The notes under the pieces are model-generated. The model did no database searches, was not told the origin of the DNA, and was given only the letters and a program-made list of their open reading frames with translations. Of a stretch of 64,000 nt of DNA, positions 33,020 through 42,667 are shown piece after piece; positions within the stretch are counted from its first letter, which is position 1; each line of letters starts with the position of its first letter. Origin of the DNA: Streptomyces sp. YPW6 (GTDB lineage Bacteria > Actinomycetota > Actinomycetes > Streptomycetales > Streptomycetaceae); contig NZ_CP076457.1 of NCBI RefSeq assembly GCF_018866325.1, forward strand, positions 5,615,001 to 5,679,000. The letters run 5' to 3'. A program made the position numbers and the translations under genes.

Positions 33020-34500
33020 CAGCCGGTCTCCAGGGTGAGTACGAAGGTGGCTCCGCCGCCCTCGGTCGGGCGGAGTTCGACGTGGCCGTGGTGGCCCTCC
33101 GCGATGGCTCTGACGATGGCGAGGCCGAGACCGGCCCCGCTGGTGCGGGTGCCGCGCCGCGACGTGCCCCGGCGGAACCGCTCGAAGATGACCTCGGCGT
33201 CCTGGGGCGGAATGCCGGGCCCGTGGTCGGCGACGTACAGCTCGACGAGGTCGGCCTCGGCCCGGCCCGCCCGGTCCCGTCCCGCCTCGGCCCGGGAGCC
33301 GACGGCCCGCGAGCCGATCCGGATGCGCCCGCCGGGCGCGGTGTGCTGGACGGCGTTCTGCGCCAGCTGGACCATCGCCTGCGTCATCCGCTGCGCGTCC
33401 AGGCGCACTTCGCGGTCCGCGACCCCGTCGAGCACCCACTCCCGCTCGCCGAGCGTCCGCACCTTCACGAACACGTCGGCGGTCAGCTCCGCGAGCTGGA
33501 CGGGCTCGGGGGTGACGAAGTCGGGGCGCTCGGCCCCCGCGAGCAGCAGCAGGTCCTCCACGATCCGGCTCATCCGGTCCAGCTCGTCCGTGACCAGCCG
33601 CACCGTCTCCTCCCGGTCCGCCGGATCGTCGCCCATCAGCTCCAGGTGGCCCCGGACGATGGTGATCGGGGTGCGCAGTTCGTGCCCGGCGTCGTCGACG
33701 AAGACCCGCTGCGCGGCGAACGCCCGCTCCAGCCGGTCCAGCATCGCGTTGAACGTCTCGGCGAGGGCCGCGATGTCGTCCCGGCCCTCCACGGGAATCC
33801 GCCGGGTCAGGTCCTGCTCGGTCAGCTCCGCCGCCGTCGTCCGCACGAGCCGGACGGGCGCGAGGATACGCCCGGCGACGGCCCAGCCGATCCCGGTCGT
33901 CATCAGCAGGGCGACCCCGGACAGGGCGAGCAGCATCCAGAACGTCCTGTCCGCGACGGCCCGTTCGCGCTCCGGGTGGAAGGCGACGACGAACGCCCCG
34001 GGCCGCCCGCCCGCGGACGGCCCGATCTCGACCTTCGCCCAGCGCACGTCGCCCTGAGGGCGCTCCAGAGTGCCGAAGGAGTCCTCGGAGGCGCGGATGC
34101 GGGTGAGGGAGCCGGTGTCCTGCCACAGGGCGATGCCCCGGGGCAGATCGCGGCGCTGCCGGATGACGTCGGGCCGGTCGCCGGCCGGGCCGGTCAGCCC
34201 CAGCAGCTCCTCGTCCGGGTCGGCGTACTGGCGTTGCAGATAGACGCGAAGCAGCCGGTCGGCGGTGGCGAACCGGCCGCCGGTGTCCGGGTCCACCCCC
34301 TGCGGAACGAAGTTCGCGAACTCGCCGGTCTCCTGCGTGAGCAGTTGGCTGATGCGGTGGTCCACGTCCCGCTGGAGGATCGAGCGGACGGTGACGGCGA
34401 CCGCGCCCAGCGCGAGAGCCATCACGACCAGCAGCCACAGCAGGATCCTCACCCGGGCGGAGATCCTCCAGAACCCCAGGGGCGACCGGCTAACCGTCAT
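33019..34500 (-). CDS. Membrane sensor histidine kinase
   Basis: 493 aa from the ATG at 34500. Helix 1 (about 15-37), an extracellular sensor of about 150 residues, helix 2 (about 190-212), HAMP, HisKA with the phospho-His in VDDAGHELRTPITIV, and HATPase with NAVQH, DHGPGIP and GAGLGLAIV boxes. All motifs look intact. Its start overlaps the 3' end of the small secreted-protein gene by 11 bp and its stop overlaps the regulator start. The sensor has no recognised fold. Confidence 0.94.
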   Translation of the reverse strand: MTVSRSPLGFWRISARVRILLWLLVVMALALGAVAVTVRSILQRDVDHRISQLLTQETGEFANFVPQGVDPDTGGRFATADRLLRVYLQRQYADPDEELLGLTGPAGDRPDVIRQRRDLPRGIALWQDTGSLTRIRASEDSFGTLERPQGDVRWAKVEIGPSAGGRPGAFVVAFHPERERAVADRTFWMLLALSGVALLMTTGIGWAVAGRILAPVRLVRTTAAELTEQDLTRRIPVEGRDDIAALAETFNAMLDRLERAFAAQRVFVDDAGHELRTPITIVRGHLELMGDDPADREETVRLVTDELDRMSRIVEDLLLLAGAERPDFVTPEPVQLAELTADVFVKVRTLGEREWVLDGVADREVRLDAQRMTQAMVQLAQNAVQHTAPGGRIRIGSRAVGSRAEAGRDRAGRAEADLVELYVADHGPGIPPQDAEVIFERFRRGTSRRGTRTSGAGLGLAIVRAIAEGHHGHVELRPTEGGGATFVLTLETG

Positions 34501-34783
34501 CACCGAAGTCGTCGTCATCGTCGTCGTCGGCCGCGGAGGGGCCCGGGACGACGGAGCTGTCCGGGGTACGGGTCGGGGCGGCGGAGCCGCTCGGCGCCGG
34601 GAAGCCGCCCGGGGAGGCGGCACCGTCCGGCGACGGTGTGGGGCGAGGGCTCTCCTCCAGGTGGACGGTGGGCGGCACCTTCGGTGCTTCCGAGGTGTCG
34701 GTCATGGCATAGCTGGTGGCCGCTATGCCCAGCGGCACGGCGACGACGGCTGCCAGGGCCGCCAGACGAGGTGAGAAAGCCAT
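34490..34783 (-). CDS. Small secreted protein with poly-Asp tail
   Basis: 97 aa from the ATG at 34783 (AGGGTGAACGC upstream). Signal peptide MAFSPRLAALAAVVAVPLG (to about residue 28), a Pro/Ser-rich middle, and an acidic end AADDDDDDDFGDDG. No family recognised. It is the first gene of an operon with a histidine kinase and a response regulator and overlaps the kinase by 11 bp. The acidic tail could bind cations, so it may be an extracellular accessory for the sensor; that is inference only. Confidence 0.75.
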   Translation of the reverse strand: MAFSPRLAALAAVVAVPLGIAATSYAMTDTSEAPKVPPTVHLEESPRPTPSPDGAASPGGFPAPSGSAAPTRTPDSSVVPGPSAADDDDDDDFGDDG

Positions 34784-34914
34784 GCGTTCACCCTGACGGT
34801 CCCGGGCGGTACGAACATGAAGCGAGGATGAACATTCCTTCATCTTGGACAAAGGAGACATAGGGGCAGGGCGCGTCCGGTCGGTGGGGTCCGGGGCGTC
34901 GGCCCCCGTTCCGC

Positions 34915-34945
34915 TTGCTTCGAGTGCACTCCAAGGATCTAGCGT
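34915..34945 (+). promoter_or_regulatory. MerR-type promoter with 19-bp spacer and operator
   Basis: -35 TTGCTT (34915-34920) and -10 TAGCGT (34940-34945) are 19 bp apart, the long spacer typical of MerR-activated promoters. The spacer region carries CTTCGAGTGCACTCCAAG (34918-34935), symmetric at 8 of 9 pairs. The expected start point falls on the A of the merR ATG (34953), so the mRNA is probably leaderless. Confidence 0.75.
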
Positions 34946-34952
34946 GGAACAC

Positions 34953-35362
34953 ATGACGGAGCACCCCCGCCCCGCGGGCCAGGACAGCTACTCGATCAGC
35001 GAGGTCGTCGCCTTCACCGGACTCACCGCGCACACCCTGCGCTGGTACGAGCGCATCGGCCTGATGCCGCACGTCGACCGGTCGCACACCGGCCAGCGCC
35101 GCTTCAGCAACCGCGACCTCGACTGGTTGGCCTTCGTCGGCAAGCTGCGGCTGACCGGAATGCCCGTCGCCGACATGGTGCGGTACGCCGAGCTGCTGCG
35201 CGAGGGGGAGTCCACCTTCGAGGCACGGCAGGAACTGCTGGAGGCGACCCGCCGCGATGTGATCTCGCGGATCGCGGAGCTCCACGACACCCTCGCCGTC
35301 CTCGACCACAAGATCGATTTCTATGCGGGCGCCCGCCGGGCGCCGGAGAGGCACAGTGCCTG

Positions 35363-35363
<1 letters not shown>
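34953..35363 (+). CDS. MerR-family regulator
   Basis: 136 aa. N-terminal winged HTH (about 12-80: YSISEVVAFTGLTAHTLRWYERIGLMPHVDRSHTGQRRFSNRDLDWLAFVGKLRLTGMP) and a coiled-coil dimerisation helix (about 95-125). No metal-binding cysteines, so it belongs with the drug or aldehyde sensors rather than the metal sensors. No ribosome site precedes the ATG, fitting a leaderless mRNA. TGATG overlap with the aldo/keto reductase gene shows one operon under its own control. Confidence 0.92.
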
Positions 35364-36379
<1,016 letters not shown>

Positions 36380-36407
36380 CCCGGAGGCGTACGCGGTGAT
36401 CGCCTGG

Positions 36408-36439
36408 CTCATGAAGTCCATACCGTTCATGAGCTCATG
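36408..36439. terminator. Inverted repeats between convergent genes
   Basis: CTCATGAA (36408-36415) and TTCATGAG (36426-36433) form an 8-bp stem, overlapping the perfect 12-bp palindrome CATGAGCTCATG (36428-36439). It may end either transcript, but the low GC of the stem is unusual here and a protein site is possible. Confidence 0.4.
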
Positions 36440-36524
36440 GGAATCACGGGGTTCGCGGGGTTCACGAGGGCCGTGGTGGCTGAGCACGACCGAGCGATCC
36501 TCCCCGGGCCACACCGCCGTCCCC

Positions 36525-37757
36525 TCACGCCAGCCCCAGCGCGAACACCGCGAACCCCGCCGCGAGCACCCCGGCCAGCGCGCGGCGGGCGTTCGCGGCG
36601 CGGGTGCCCGATTCCCACGGGGCCTCGAAGCGGCGCGCGTACCGGGCGGTCAGCACCAGCAGCCCGGTGAACACCGGCAGCCACGCCGTCCGGGCGAGAA
36701 TCCAGCCCACCGTGTCCGGCGCCGTCGTCAGCCCCGCCACCGCCGTGCCACCGGCCCCCGCGAGCGAGGCCGGTACGGCGGCGGCCAGCATCGCGCTCTG
36801 GTGCCAGCACAGGATCGTCATCGCCGACAGGTTGATCACCACCACCGGAGCCCAGAGCAGCGGCCTGCGCAGCAGCCGCCCGAGCCGGTCGCGCAGCAGG
36901 ATCGCCGCCCCGCTCTGGGCCGCCGCCAACGCCACGACCAGCAGCGACGGCGGATGCGAGTTCGTCCGTGCCTCACCCGGCACCCCGACCATCGACGCCG
37001 GGTAGTGGAAGACCAGCAGCAGCACGGCGAACAGCACGGCGCCACCGGTCAGCAGCAGCCGGGCCCCGCGCCTCCCGATCCGGCCCTCGCCCCAGGACAC
37101 GCCGAGCTGATACGCGAACAGCCAGCCGGGCAGGACGTTGAGCACGCCGAGCCAGGAGGGCATCGCCTCCGCGTACGGCCCGTAGCGCAGGAAGTCCACG
37201 ACGGCGACGAAGGCCGTCAGCGGGAGCGCCGCCCAGCCGCCGAGTCCGCGCGCCGACGTGACGCAGACCGGGGTGAGAGCGGTGACCACGGTGTACACGC
37301 CGACGAACCAGAGCGGCTGGATCACCAGCGTCGCCCCCGTACGCAGCGTGTCACCCGGGACGCCCAGCGCGGAGAGCGCCGCGAGCAGCACCGCCCACAC
37401 GGCGCTCACCCCGAGGACCGGCCGGCCGAGGCGGGCCAGCCGGCCGCCCAGCCAGGCTGCCGTCGTCGAGGCCCGGCGGCGGTAGGAGAGGACCGAGGCG
37501 TACCCGCCGACCAGGAAGAAGATCCCCAGCATCTGGAGCACCCAGCTCGCGGGGGCGAGCGCGCCGAACGCGGCCAGCGGGCTCGCGTTGTGCAGGCCGT
37601 CGGCGTCCAGCCGGAACCCGCCCAGCATCCAGTGACCGAGCGGCACGGCGAGCAGGGCCAGGGCGCGCAGGCCGTCGACGGCACGGTCACGGTGGGCGGG
37701 GGTGGCGGTGTCGATACGGGCGGCGAGCCGCCGCGCGTTCTCCCGTACGGCGTTCAT
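36525..37757 (-). CDS. Acyltransferase-3 family membrane protein
   Basis: 410 aa from the ATG at 37757, overlapping the alpha/beta hydrolase stop by 4 bp (ATGA). About ten membrane helices. N-terminal motif RAVDGLRALALLAVPLGHWMLGG has the family His, and FFLVGGYASVLSYRRR and ILCWHQSAM follow. The family O-acetylates or acylates cell-envelope sugars, lipids or antibiotics. Coupling with a secreted hydrolase suggests modification of an exported product. Confidence 0.87.
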   Translation of the reverse strand: MNAVRENARRLAARIDTATPAHRDRAVDGLRALALLAVPLGHWMLGGFRLDADGLHNASPLAAFGALAPASWVLQMLGIFFLVGGYASVLSYRRRASTTAAWLGGRLARLGRPVLGVSAVWAVLLAALSALGVPGDTLRTGATLVIQPLWFVGVYTVVTALTPVCVTSARGLGGWAALPLTAFVAVVDFLRYGPYAEAMPSWLGVLNVLPGWLFAYQLGVSWGEGRIGRRGARLLLTGGAVLFAVLLLVFHYPASMVGVPGEARTNSHPPSLLVVALAAAQSGAAILLRDRLGRLLRRPLLWAPVVVINLSAMTILCWHQSAMLAAAVPASLAGAGGTAVAGLTTAPDTVGWILARTAWLPVFTGLLVLTARYARRFEAPWESGTRAANARRALAGVLAAGFAVFALGLA

Positions 37758-38977
37758 CGGGCCGCCCCTTCCGGGACCGTCGCGTTCGCGGAAGCCTGTG
37801 CGCCGGCCGGGACCGTCGCGTTCGCTGAAGCCAGTGCGCCGGCCGGGACCGTCGCGTTCGCTGAAACCTGTGCGCCGGCCGGGGGCTGCGCGTTCGCCGG
37901 AGCCTGTGCGTCCGCCGGGGACCGGGCGCCTTCCGGTGGGGCCGTGCCCCGGGCGATGGCGGCGAAGGTCCGCAGCGAATCCGTCCCCGGCGCGAAGTAG
38001 CCGGCATGCCCCCGGGCCTCGTCCGCCGGTACGCGGCGGGCGCCGAACGCCGGGTCGGTCGGGTCCGTGCCGTGGCCCAGCCCCGCGAAGCGCACGTTCG
38101 GCACGTGGTCGATCCAGTCGGTCGGGTCCTTGGCCGCCCACACCCGGGCCTTCGTCCGCAGCCCCGCGGCATCGTCCGCCCGCATGCCGGGGGAGCCGAG
38201 GACCACCAGGTCGGTGGCGGGGAGGCGGTGTGCGGCGATCCCGCAGACGACGGAGCCGTAGCTGTGGCAGAACACGGCGGGCTCGGGCAGCCCGTCCGCC
38301 CTCAGCCCCTGCGCGAACCGGGTCAGCCGCCCGGCGCCCGCCTCCGCGAGGCTGCCGGTGGCCGCGTCGATGCCGACGCCCACCGGAGTGGTGTAGCCGA
38401 CCCATGCGACGACGGCCGTCCCCGGACCGGCCGCCGTGTGCAGGGTCCTGGCCATCCCGGGCGGGGCCCCGTGCGCGGCGACCCTCCGGTCGAAGGTCCC
38501 GGCGTCGTTGTCGGACCCGGGCACCACCACGGAGACGCGGCGCGCGGTGCGCAGGTCCCCGAAGACCTCGGCGACCTGGCCGCGCCCGCGCGGGTCGAAC
38601 GCGAGGATCTGCCGGCCGGGGGCGGCGAGCGAACGGTAGCGGGGGTCGTCCTCGGCCGCCAGGGCAAGGGAGTTGGCGCGGTAGCGCAGCTCCAGCGGCG
38701 CCCCGTCGAGATTCCCGACGACGGACGGATGCCGGACCAGCAGCAGGTGCTGTTCGGCGGTGCTCAACCGCGCGAAGAAGCGTGCGACACCGGCAGGTGC
38801 CGTGTGCTCCGGGTCGGGCAGCTCCGCGCCCAGCACCCGGTCGGCCCGCCACTGGGCACTGCCGGGCGGAGGCCCGGTCAGCGCCTGCTGCGCGTTGCCC
38901 GAAACCCAGCCGGTGGTCCCCGCCGCCACGCCGGCGGCCAGTACGAACGCGACCAGGGTCCTCGCGTATCGGCGCAT
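37754..38977 (-). CDS. Secreted alpha/beta hydrolase (DUF1023-like) with repeat tail
   Basis: 407 aa. Signal peptide (1-31), an N-terminal helical part (about 40-120), then an alpha/beta-hydrolase domain: VSVVVPGSDNDAGTF, nucleophile elbow CHSYGSVVCG, LGSPGMRADDA, and GHAGYF with the likely catalytic His. This matches the DUF1023 family common in actinobacteria. The last 65 residues are tandem copies of ASANATVPAGAQ. A paralogue lies at 42668-43876 (shared PSVVGNLDGAP, RQILAFDP, CHSYGSVVCG). Substrate unknown. Confidence 0.85.
   Translation of the reverse strand: MRRYARTLVAFVLAAGVAAGTTGWVSGNAQQALTGPPPGSAQWRADRVLGAELPDPEHTAPAGVARFFARLSTAEQHLLLVRHPSVVGNLDGAPLELRYRANSLALAAEDDPRYRSLAAPGRQILAFDPRGRGQVAEVFGDLRTARRVSVVVPGSDNDAGTFDRRVAAHGAPPGMARTLHTAAGPGTAVVAWVGYTTPVGVGIDAATGSLAEAGAGRLTRFAQGLRADGLPEPAVFCHSYGSVVCGIAAHRLPATDLVVLGSPGMRADDAAGLRTKARVWAAKDPTDWIDHVPNVRFAGLGHGTDPTDPAFGARRVPADEARGHAGYFAPGTDSLRTFAAIARGTAPPEGARSPADAQAPANAQPPAGAQVSANATVPAGALASANATVPAGAQASANATVPEGAAR
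37765..37930. repeat. 36-bp minisatellite at hydrolase C-terminus
   Basis: Head-to-tail 36-bp units encoding ASANATVPAGAQ, three near-identical and two decayed. They sit just upstream of the coupled acyltransferase start. The unit is a multiple of three, so the length can change without a frameshift. Confidence 0.8.
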
Positions 38978-39152
38978 CGTGCCCTCCCTCTCCGGATCCG
39001 CACCGACCGGTGCGACCGGGAGGACGGTAGGAAGAGGGCGGGTGACGCGACGTCACACCGGGGAGCCAACCACGGAGTGATACCGGAGTAGGGGGTGGAG
39101 GACCCGCGGCGGCCCCGCACCCGGCGCCGACGGGCCGGGCCCCGCCCGGTCG

Positions 39153-39842
39153 CTACGCCCCCGCGTCCCCCGGCGTCACCAGCCCCGACTCGTACGCGAA
39201 GATGACCGCCTGTGCCCGGTCCCGCAGGTCCAGCTTGGCCAGCACCCGCCCGATGTGCGTCTTCACGGTCTGCTCGGCCAGCACCAGGCGCCCGGCGATC
39301 TCCCGGTTCGACAGCCCCCGGGCGATCAGCTCCAGCACCTCGCTCTCGCGCGGGGTCAGCCCGTTGAGCCGGAGCGCCTGCCCGGTGCGCGTCGCCCCGG
39401 CGGGCCGCTGCGCCGCGAAGTCCGCGATCAGCCGCCGGGTCACCGAGGGCGCGAGCAGCGCGTCCCCGGCCGCCACCACCCGTACCGCCGCGATCAGATC
39501 GGCGGGCGGTGCGTCCTTCAGCAGGAACCCGGACGCTCCGGCGCGCAGTGCCTCGTAGACGTAGTCGTCCACGTCGAACGTCGTCAGCATCAGGACCTTC
39601 GGCCGGTGCACCACCCCCGCCGGCGGGTTCAACAGCTCGCGTGCGGCGGCCAGTCCGTCCATCTCCGGCATCCGCACATCCATCAGGACCACGTCGGGAC
39701 GCTGGTTGCGGCTGACGTGCACGCCCTGACGGCCGTCCGCCGCCTCGCCCACCACGTCGATGTCGCTCTGAGCCGCCAGCAGCGCCGCGAACCCGGCCCG
39801 CACCATGGCCTGGTCGTCGACGATGATCACGCGGATGGTCAC
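39153..39842 (-). CDS. NarL/FixJ-type response regulator
   Basis: 229 aa, GTG start overlapping the kinase stop by 4 bp (GTGA). Receiver with DDQ, phospho-Asp in VVLMDVRMPEMDG, Thr in LTTFDVDDYV and Lys in LLKDAPP. LuxR-type HTH (about 163-220: LTPRESEVLELIARGLSNREIAGRLVLAEQTVKTHIGRVLAKLDLRDR). Partner of the kinase encoded just upstream. Targets are unknown. Confidence 0.95.
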   Translation of the reverse strand: MTIRVIIVDDQAMVRAGFAALLAAQSDIDVVGEAADGRQGVHVSRNQRPDVVLMDVRMPEMDGLAAARELLNPPAGVVHRPKVLMLTTFDVDDYVYEALRAGASGFLLKDAPPADLIAAVRVVAAGDALLAPSVTRRLIADFAAQRPAGATRTGQALRLNGLTPRESEVLELIARGLSNREIAGRLVLAEQTVKTHIGRVLAKLDLRDRAQAVIFAYESGLVTPGDAGA

Positions 39843-41212
39843 AGATCCTCCGGAGCAGGGGGTACGGAAGGGGAGTCGGGCGGGGGAGCGGCGGAGGAGT
39901 CCGCCGGGTTCAGCGGCATCCGGGCGGCGACCCGGAACCCGCCGTCGGGCAGCGGCCCGGTGTCCAGCGTGCCGCCGGTCAACCGTACGCGCTCGCGCAT
40001 CCCCACCAGTCCGTGCCCGGTCCCGGCGGTCTCCAGCGGCGAAGCGGGCTTCGGCGCGGGCCCGTTGACGACCAGCACGTGGAGATGGCCCGCCGACGGC
40101 CGGACCGAGACCCGGGTGCGCGCACCCGGCGCGTGCCGCACCACGTTGGCCAGTGCCTCCTGCACGATCCGGTACGCCGACAGATCCACCGCCGACGGCA
40201 CCTCGCCCGGATCCGCGGCGAGCGACAGCTCCACCGGCAGCCCCGCCCGCACCGTCGCCTCCACCAGCTGCTGGAGCCGGTCCAGGCCCGGCTGCGGCGC
40301 CCGGTCGCCCCCGCCGCTGTCGCTGCGCAGCACCGACAGCAGCCGCCGCATCTCGCCGAGCGACTCCCGCGCGGCCGCCGCGATGGAGGCGAACTCCTCC
40401 CGCGCGGGCTCCGGGAGACCGGAGATCCGGTACGGCGCGGAGTCCGCCTGGACGGTGATCACCGACATGTGGTGCGCGACCACGTCGTGCAGCTCACGGG
40501 CGATCCGCGTCCGTTCCTCCAGCAGTGTGCGCCGGGCCCGCTCCGCCTCGCTGATCGTCTCCTGTTCGGCCAGCCGGCGGGTCGCCTCGCCCCGCTCCCG
40601 TACCGCCGCGCCGATCACCAGCACCACCGCGCCGAGGATCGGCAGCAGCAGGGCGCTTCCGGTGTTCCGGTCCGAGGGCGCGACCAGGTGCAGGACCGCC
40701 CCCGCCGCGGCCGTCACCGCCCACACCGCGACGACGGTCCGCCGGGTCTCGCGCAGGCCGAGGGCCAGCAGCAGGAAAAGGCAGGCGATCAGGGTCGGCG
40801 GGGGCCACGGCCAGCTGTCGTGCTGCCCGGGGCCGTGGGCCAGCAGCACCAGCGCGCTCAGGATGTCGGCCGGGAAGATGATCCACCACGCCTGGAGGGG
40901 CCGGTGGGCGAGCATCAGCAACGGAGCCGACTGAGCCACGCCGAGCGCCCCGGCCAGCGCGCCCGGCACGCCGTACTCCGAGGCGAGGACGGTGATGGTG
41001 ATCGGGATGAAGGTCGCGGCCAGGGAGAGCACCACGACGTACGGCAGCAGGCGCTGCCACGGCTTCGGCGCGCCCGCCAGCAGCGGCGTGGACGGATGGG
41101 AGGGGTGGGACAGCCCGTGGGCCAGCTCGCGCAGATTGCGGCGGGCGGCGCTGAGCAGGCCGTCGGCGGGCGGCGGGGGCCCGGCGGGGGAAGGAGAGGG
41201 AGAAGTGGCCAT
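39839..41212 (-). CDS. HisKA_3-type membrane histidine kinase
   Basis: 457 aa. Pro-rich cytoplasmic N-terminus, then about five or six membrane helices (55-210) with almost no outer loop, so it may sense the membrane itself. A short coiled coil (RRLAEQETISEAERARRTLLEE) leads to the HisKA_3 motif RTRIARELHDVVAHHMSVITVQAD with the phospho-His, and to HATPase with ALANVVRHAPGA and GTGHGLVGMRERVRLTGG. The D-box Asp-x-Gly appears as VVNGPAPKP, weaker than normal. Cotranscribed with the NarL-type regulator. Confidence 0.93.
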   Translation of the reverse strand: MATSPSPSPAGPPPPADGLLSAARRNLRELAHGLSHPSHPSTPLLAGAPKPWQRLLPYVVVLSLAATFIPITITVLASEYGVPGALAGALGVAQSAPLLMLAHRPLQAWWIIFPADILSALVLLAHGPGQHDSWPWPPPTLIACLFLLLALGLRETRRTVVAVWAVTAAAGAVLHLVAPSDRNTGSALLLPILGAVVLVIGAAVRERGEATRRLAEQETISEAERARRTLLEERTRIARELHDVVAHHMSVITVQADSAPYRISGLPEPAREEFASIAAAARESLGEMRRLLSVLRSDSGGGDRAPQPGLDRLQQLVEATVRAGLPVELSLAADPGEVPSAVDLSAYRIVQEALANVVRHAPGARTRVSVRPSAGHLHVLVVNGPAPKPASPLETAGTGHGLVGMRERVRLTGGTLDTGPLPDGGFRVAARMPLNPADSSAAPPPDSPSVPPAPEDL

Positions 41213-41223
41213 GGCCCGGTCAG

Positions 41224-41393
41224 CCTAAGGGCTGTCCCGCAATCCCTGCCGGGCGCACGACGACAGCTACGGCGCCTCGCCGCGTTGTCGGAACGCCCGA
41301 ATACATCCAGTATGCGGACGTCCCTCCGCCTTGCGATGCACCGCATCTGACGCCGCGCGCTGATCCGGCAAGGATTACGGGACAGCCCTTAGG
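41224..41393. mobile_element. 170-bp MITE-like element with 29-bp inverted ends
   Basis: Left end CCTAAGGGCTGTCCCG... (41224-41252) and right end (41365-41393) are inverted repeats over 29 bp with two mismatches. TA lies at each edge of AGGGCTGTCCC, as expected for a TA target duplication. There is no transposase inside. The inner part holds the hairpin halves ACGCCCGAATAC and GTATGCGGACGT. I remember near-identical non-coding repeats in many Streptomyces genomes, but cannot check copy number here. Confidence 0.75.
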
Positions 41394-41489
41394 CAGGCGA
41401 AAGCCCCTCGGGCGTCATACCGGGGTTCCGACCCGGCTGCACCGCCTGGTACTCCGGTAGGGGGTGCGGAGCCACGGCCCGGCGAGCGG

Positions 41490-41590
41490 CCCACGGTCCC
41501 GGCGTGGGCGTCGGCCCCGGCCCCGCCCCGGCCCCGCCCCGGCCCCGCCCCGGCCCTGCCACGGTCCTGGCCACGGCGAGGGCCGTGGCG
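41490..41590. repeat. CCCCGG low-complexity tract
   Basis: GGCCCCGCCCCGGCCCCGCC-type units repeat from 41515 to 41567 in the gap between the MITE and the DUF4429 gene. No gene or regulatory motif is seen in 41394-41612 otherwise. Confidence 0.6.
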
Positions 41591-41612
41591 TATGCCGCGA
41601 GCCCTGCCCCGG

Positions 41613-42581
41613 TCACAGCTCCGCGAGCAACTGGGCCTTCTTCGCGGTGTACTCGGCGTCCGTCACCAGTCCGGCCCGGTGCAGCTCGCCGAGGTGGTGT
41701 ATCCGCTCGGCGATGTCCGCCGGGTCGCGCCGCCCGGCGTTCACCAGGACCGGGGCGGAAGCGGCCGGCGCGGGCTGCGTACGGCGTACGGACTCCAGGA
41801 CGGCGGCGGCGAAGGGCAGCGATTCGTGCACCGGCCCGTAGCCCAGGCCGAACAGCACGGCGGCCGGATCCTGGTCGGCGGCCCGGGTGGCCGGAGCCGC
41901 GGCGGGCACCCCGACGGCGCCCGTGCCGTCCACGCTCCCGGAGCCGCCGGGGCCGTGCAGATCGCCCAGGCTGCCGCCCGTGCGGTGGTCCACCGGGGCC
42001 GTCGCGCGGGGCAGCAGGCGCAGATAGCCGTCGAGCGCCTCGGGCGAGCGCCATACGATTCCGGCCAACTCGCTCACTTTGAACGTCTGGTCGCCGGCTT
42101 TCCACTTGGCGCTGGAGGCTCCGGTCCAGGACCACCGGAAGGAGACCCGCTCACCGTCGAAGCCGGCCCGGCCGTCGTAGGCCTTGAAGTTCATCGGGGC
42201 CTCGGGGGCCGCCACCAGGAAGCGGTCGGCGGGCTCGTCGGACGCCGGGTCCAGCAAGGCCCGCAGCTCGTCCGCGTAGTACTCGGCGAGTACCTCCCGC
42301 TCCGCCGGAAGCACCAGGCGATAGGGGTCGCATCCCTCCTTGAGCTGCCCGGAGGCAGCCTCCACCAGAGGATCGGCCCCCGCCCTCGGCACGGCACGCA
42401 GAACCACCGTGCTCCGCTTGCCGGGGGTCAGCGTCACCGATGACAGCGCCGCATACGGGATGCGGCGTTCCCGCAGGCTCTGGAAGAGCTTCGGTGTGCG
42501 GATGCCCCGTTCGAAGCGGATGAGCACGGAGTCGGCGTCGAACTCCCAGGTGGCATGAATTCCGGCCAGCACATCACCCAT
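41613..42581 (-). CDS. DUF4429 protein with C-terminal SHOCT motif
   Basis: 322 aa from the ATG at 42581. Two DUF4429 (PH-like) repeats: GIHATWEFDADSVLIRFERGIRTPKLFQSLRERRIPYAALSSVTLTP and DGRAGFDGERVSFRWSWTGASSAKWKAGDQTFKVSELAGIVW, then a low-complexity linker and SHOCT (about 288-322: IAERIHHLGELHRAGLVTDAEYTAKKAQLLAEL). SHOCT motifs are thought to aid oligomerisation. The -10-like TACGAT sits 7 nt before the ATG, so the message may be leaderless. Function unknown. Confidence 0.85.
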   Translation of the reverse strand: MGDVLAGIHATWEFDADSVLIRFERGIRTPKLFQSLRERRIPYAALSSVTLTPGKRSTVVLRAVPRAGADPLVEAASGQLKEGCDPYRLVLPAEREVLAEYYADELRALLDPASDEPADRFLVAAPEAPMNFKAYDGRAGFDGERVSFRWSWTGASSAKWKAGDQTFKVSELAGIVWRSPEALDGYLRLLPRATAPVDHRTGGSLGDLHGPGGSGSVDGTGAVGVPAAAPATRAADQDPAAVLFGLGYGPVHESLPFAAAVLESVRRTQPAPAASAPVLVNAGRRDPADIAERIHHLGELHRAGLVTDAEYTAKKAQLLAEL

Positions 42582-42667
42582 GTGCCACATCGTATGCGGC
42601 ACAGTCCCGCACGTCCCCCCTCGAAGTACGTCCGAATTTTTCGGCCCGGCACGGTTCTCTACGCGCG

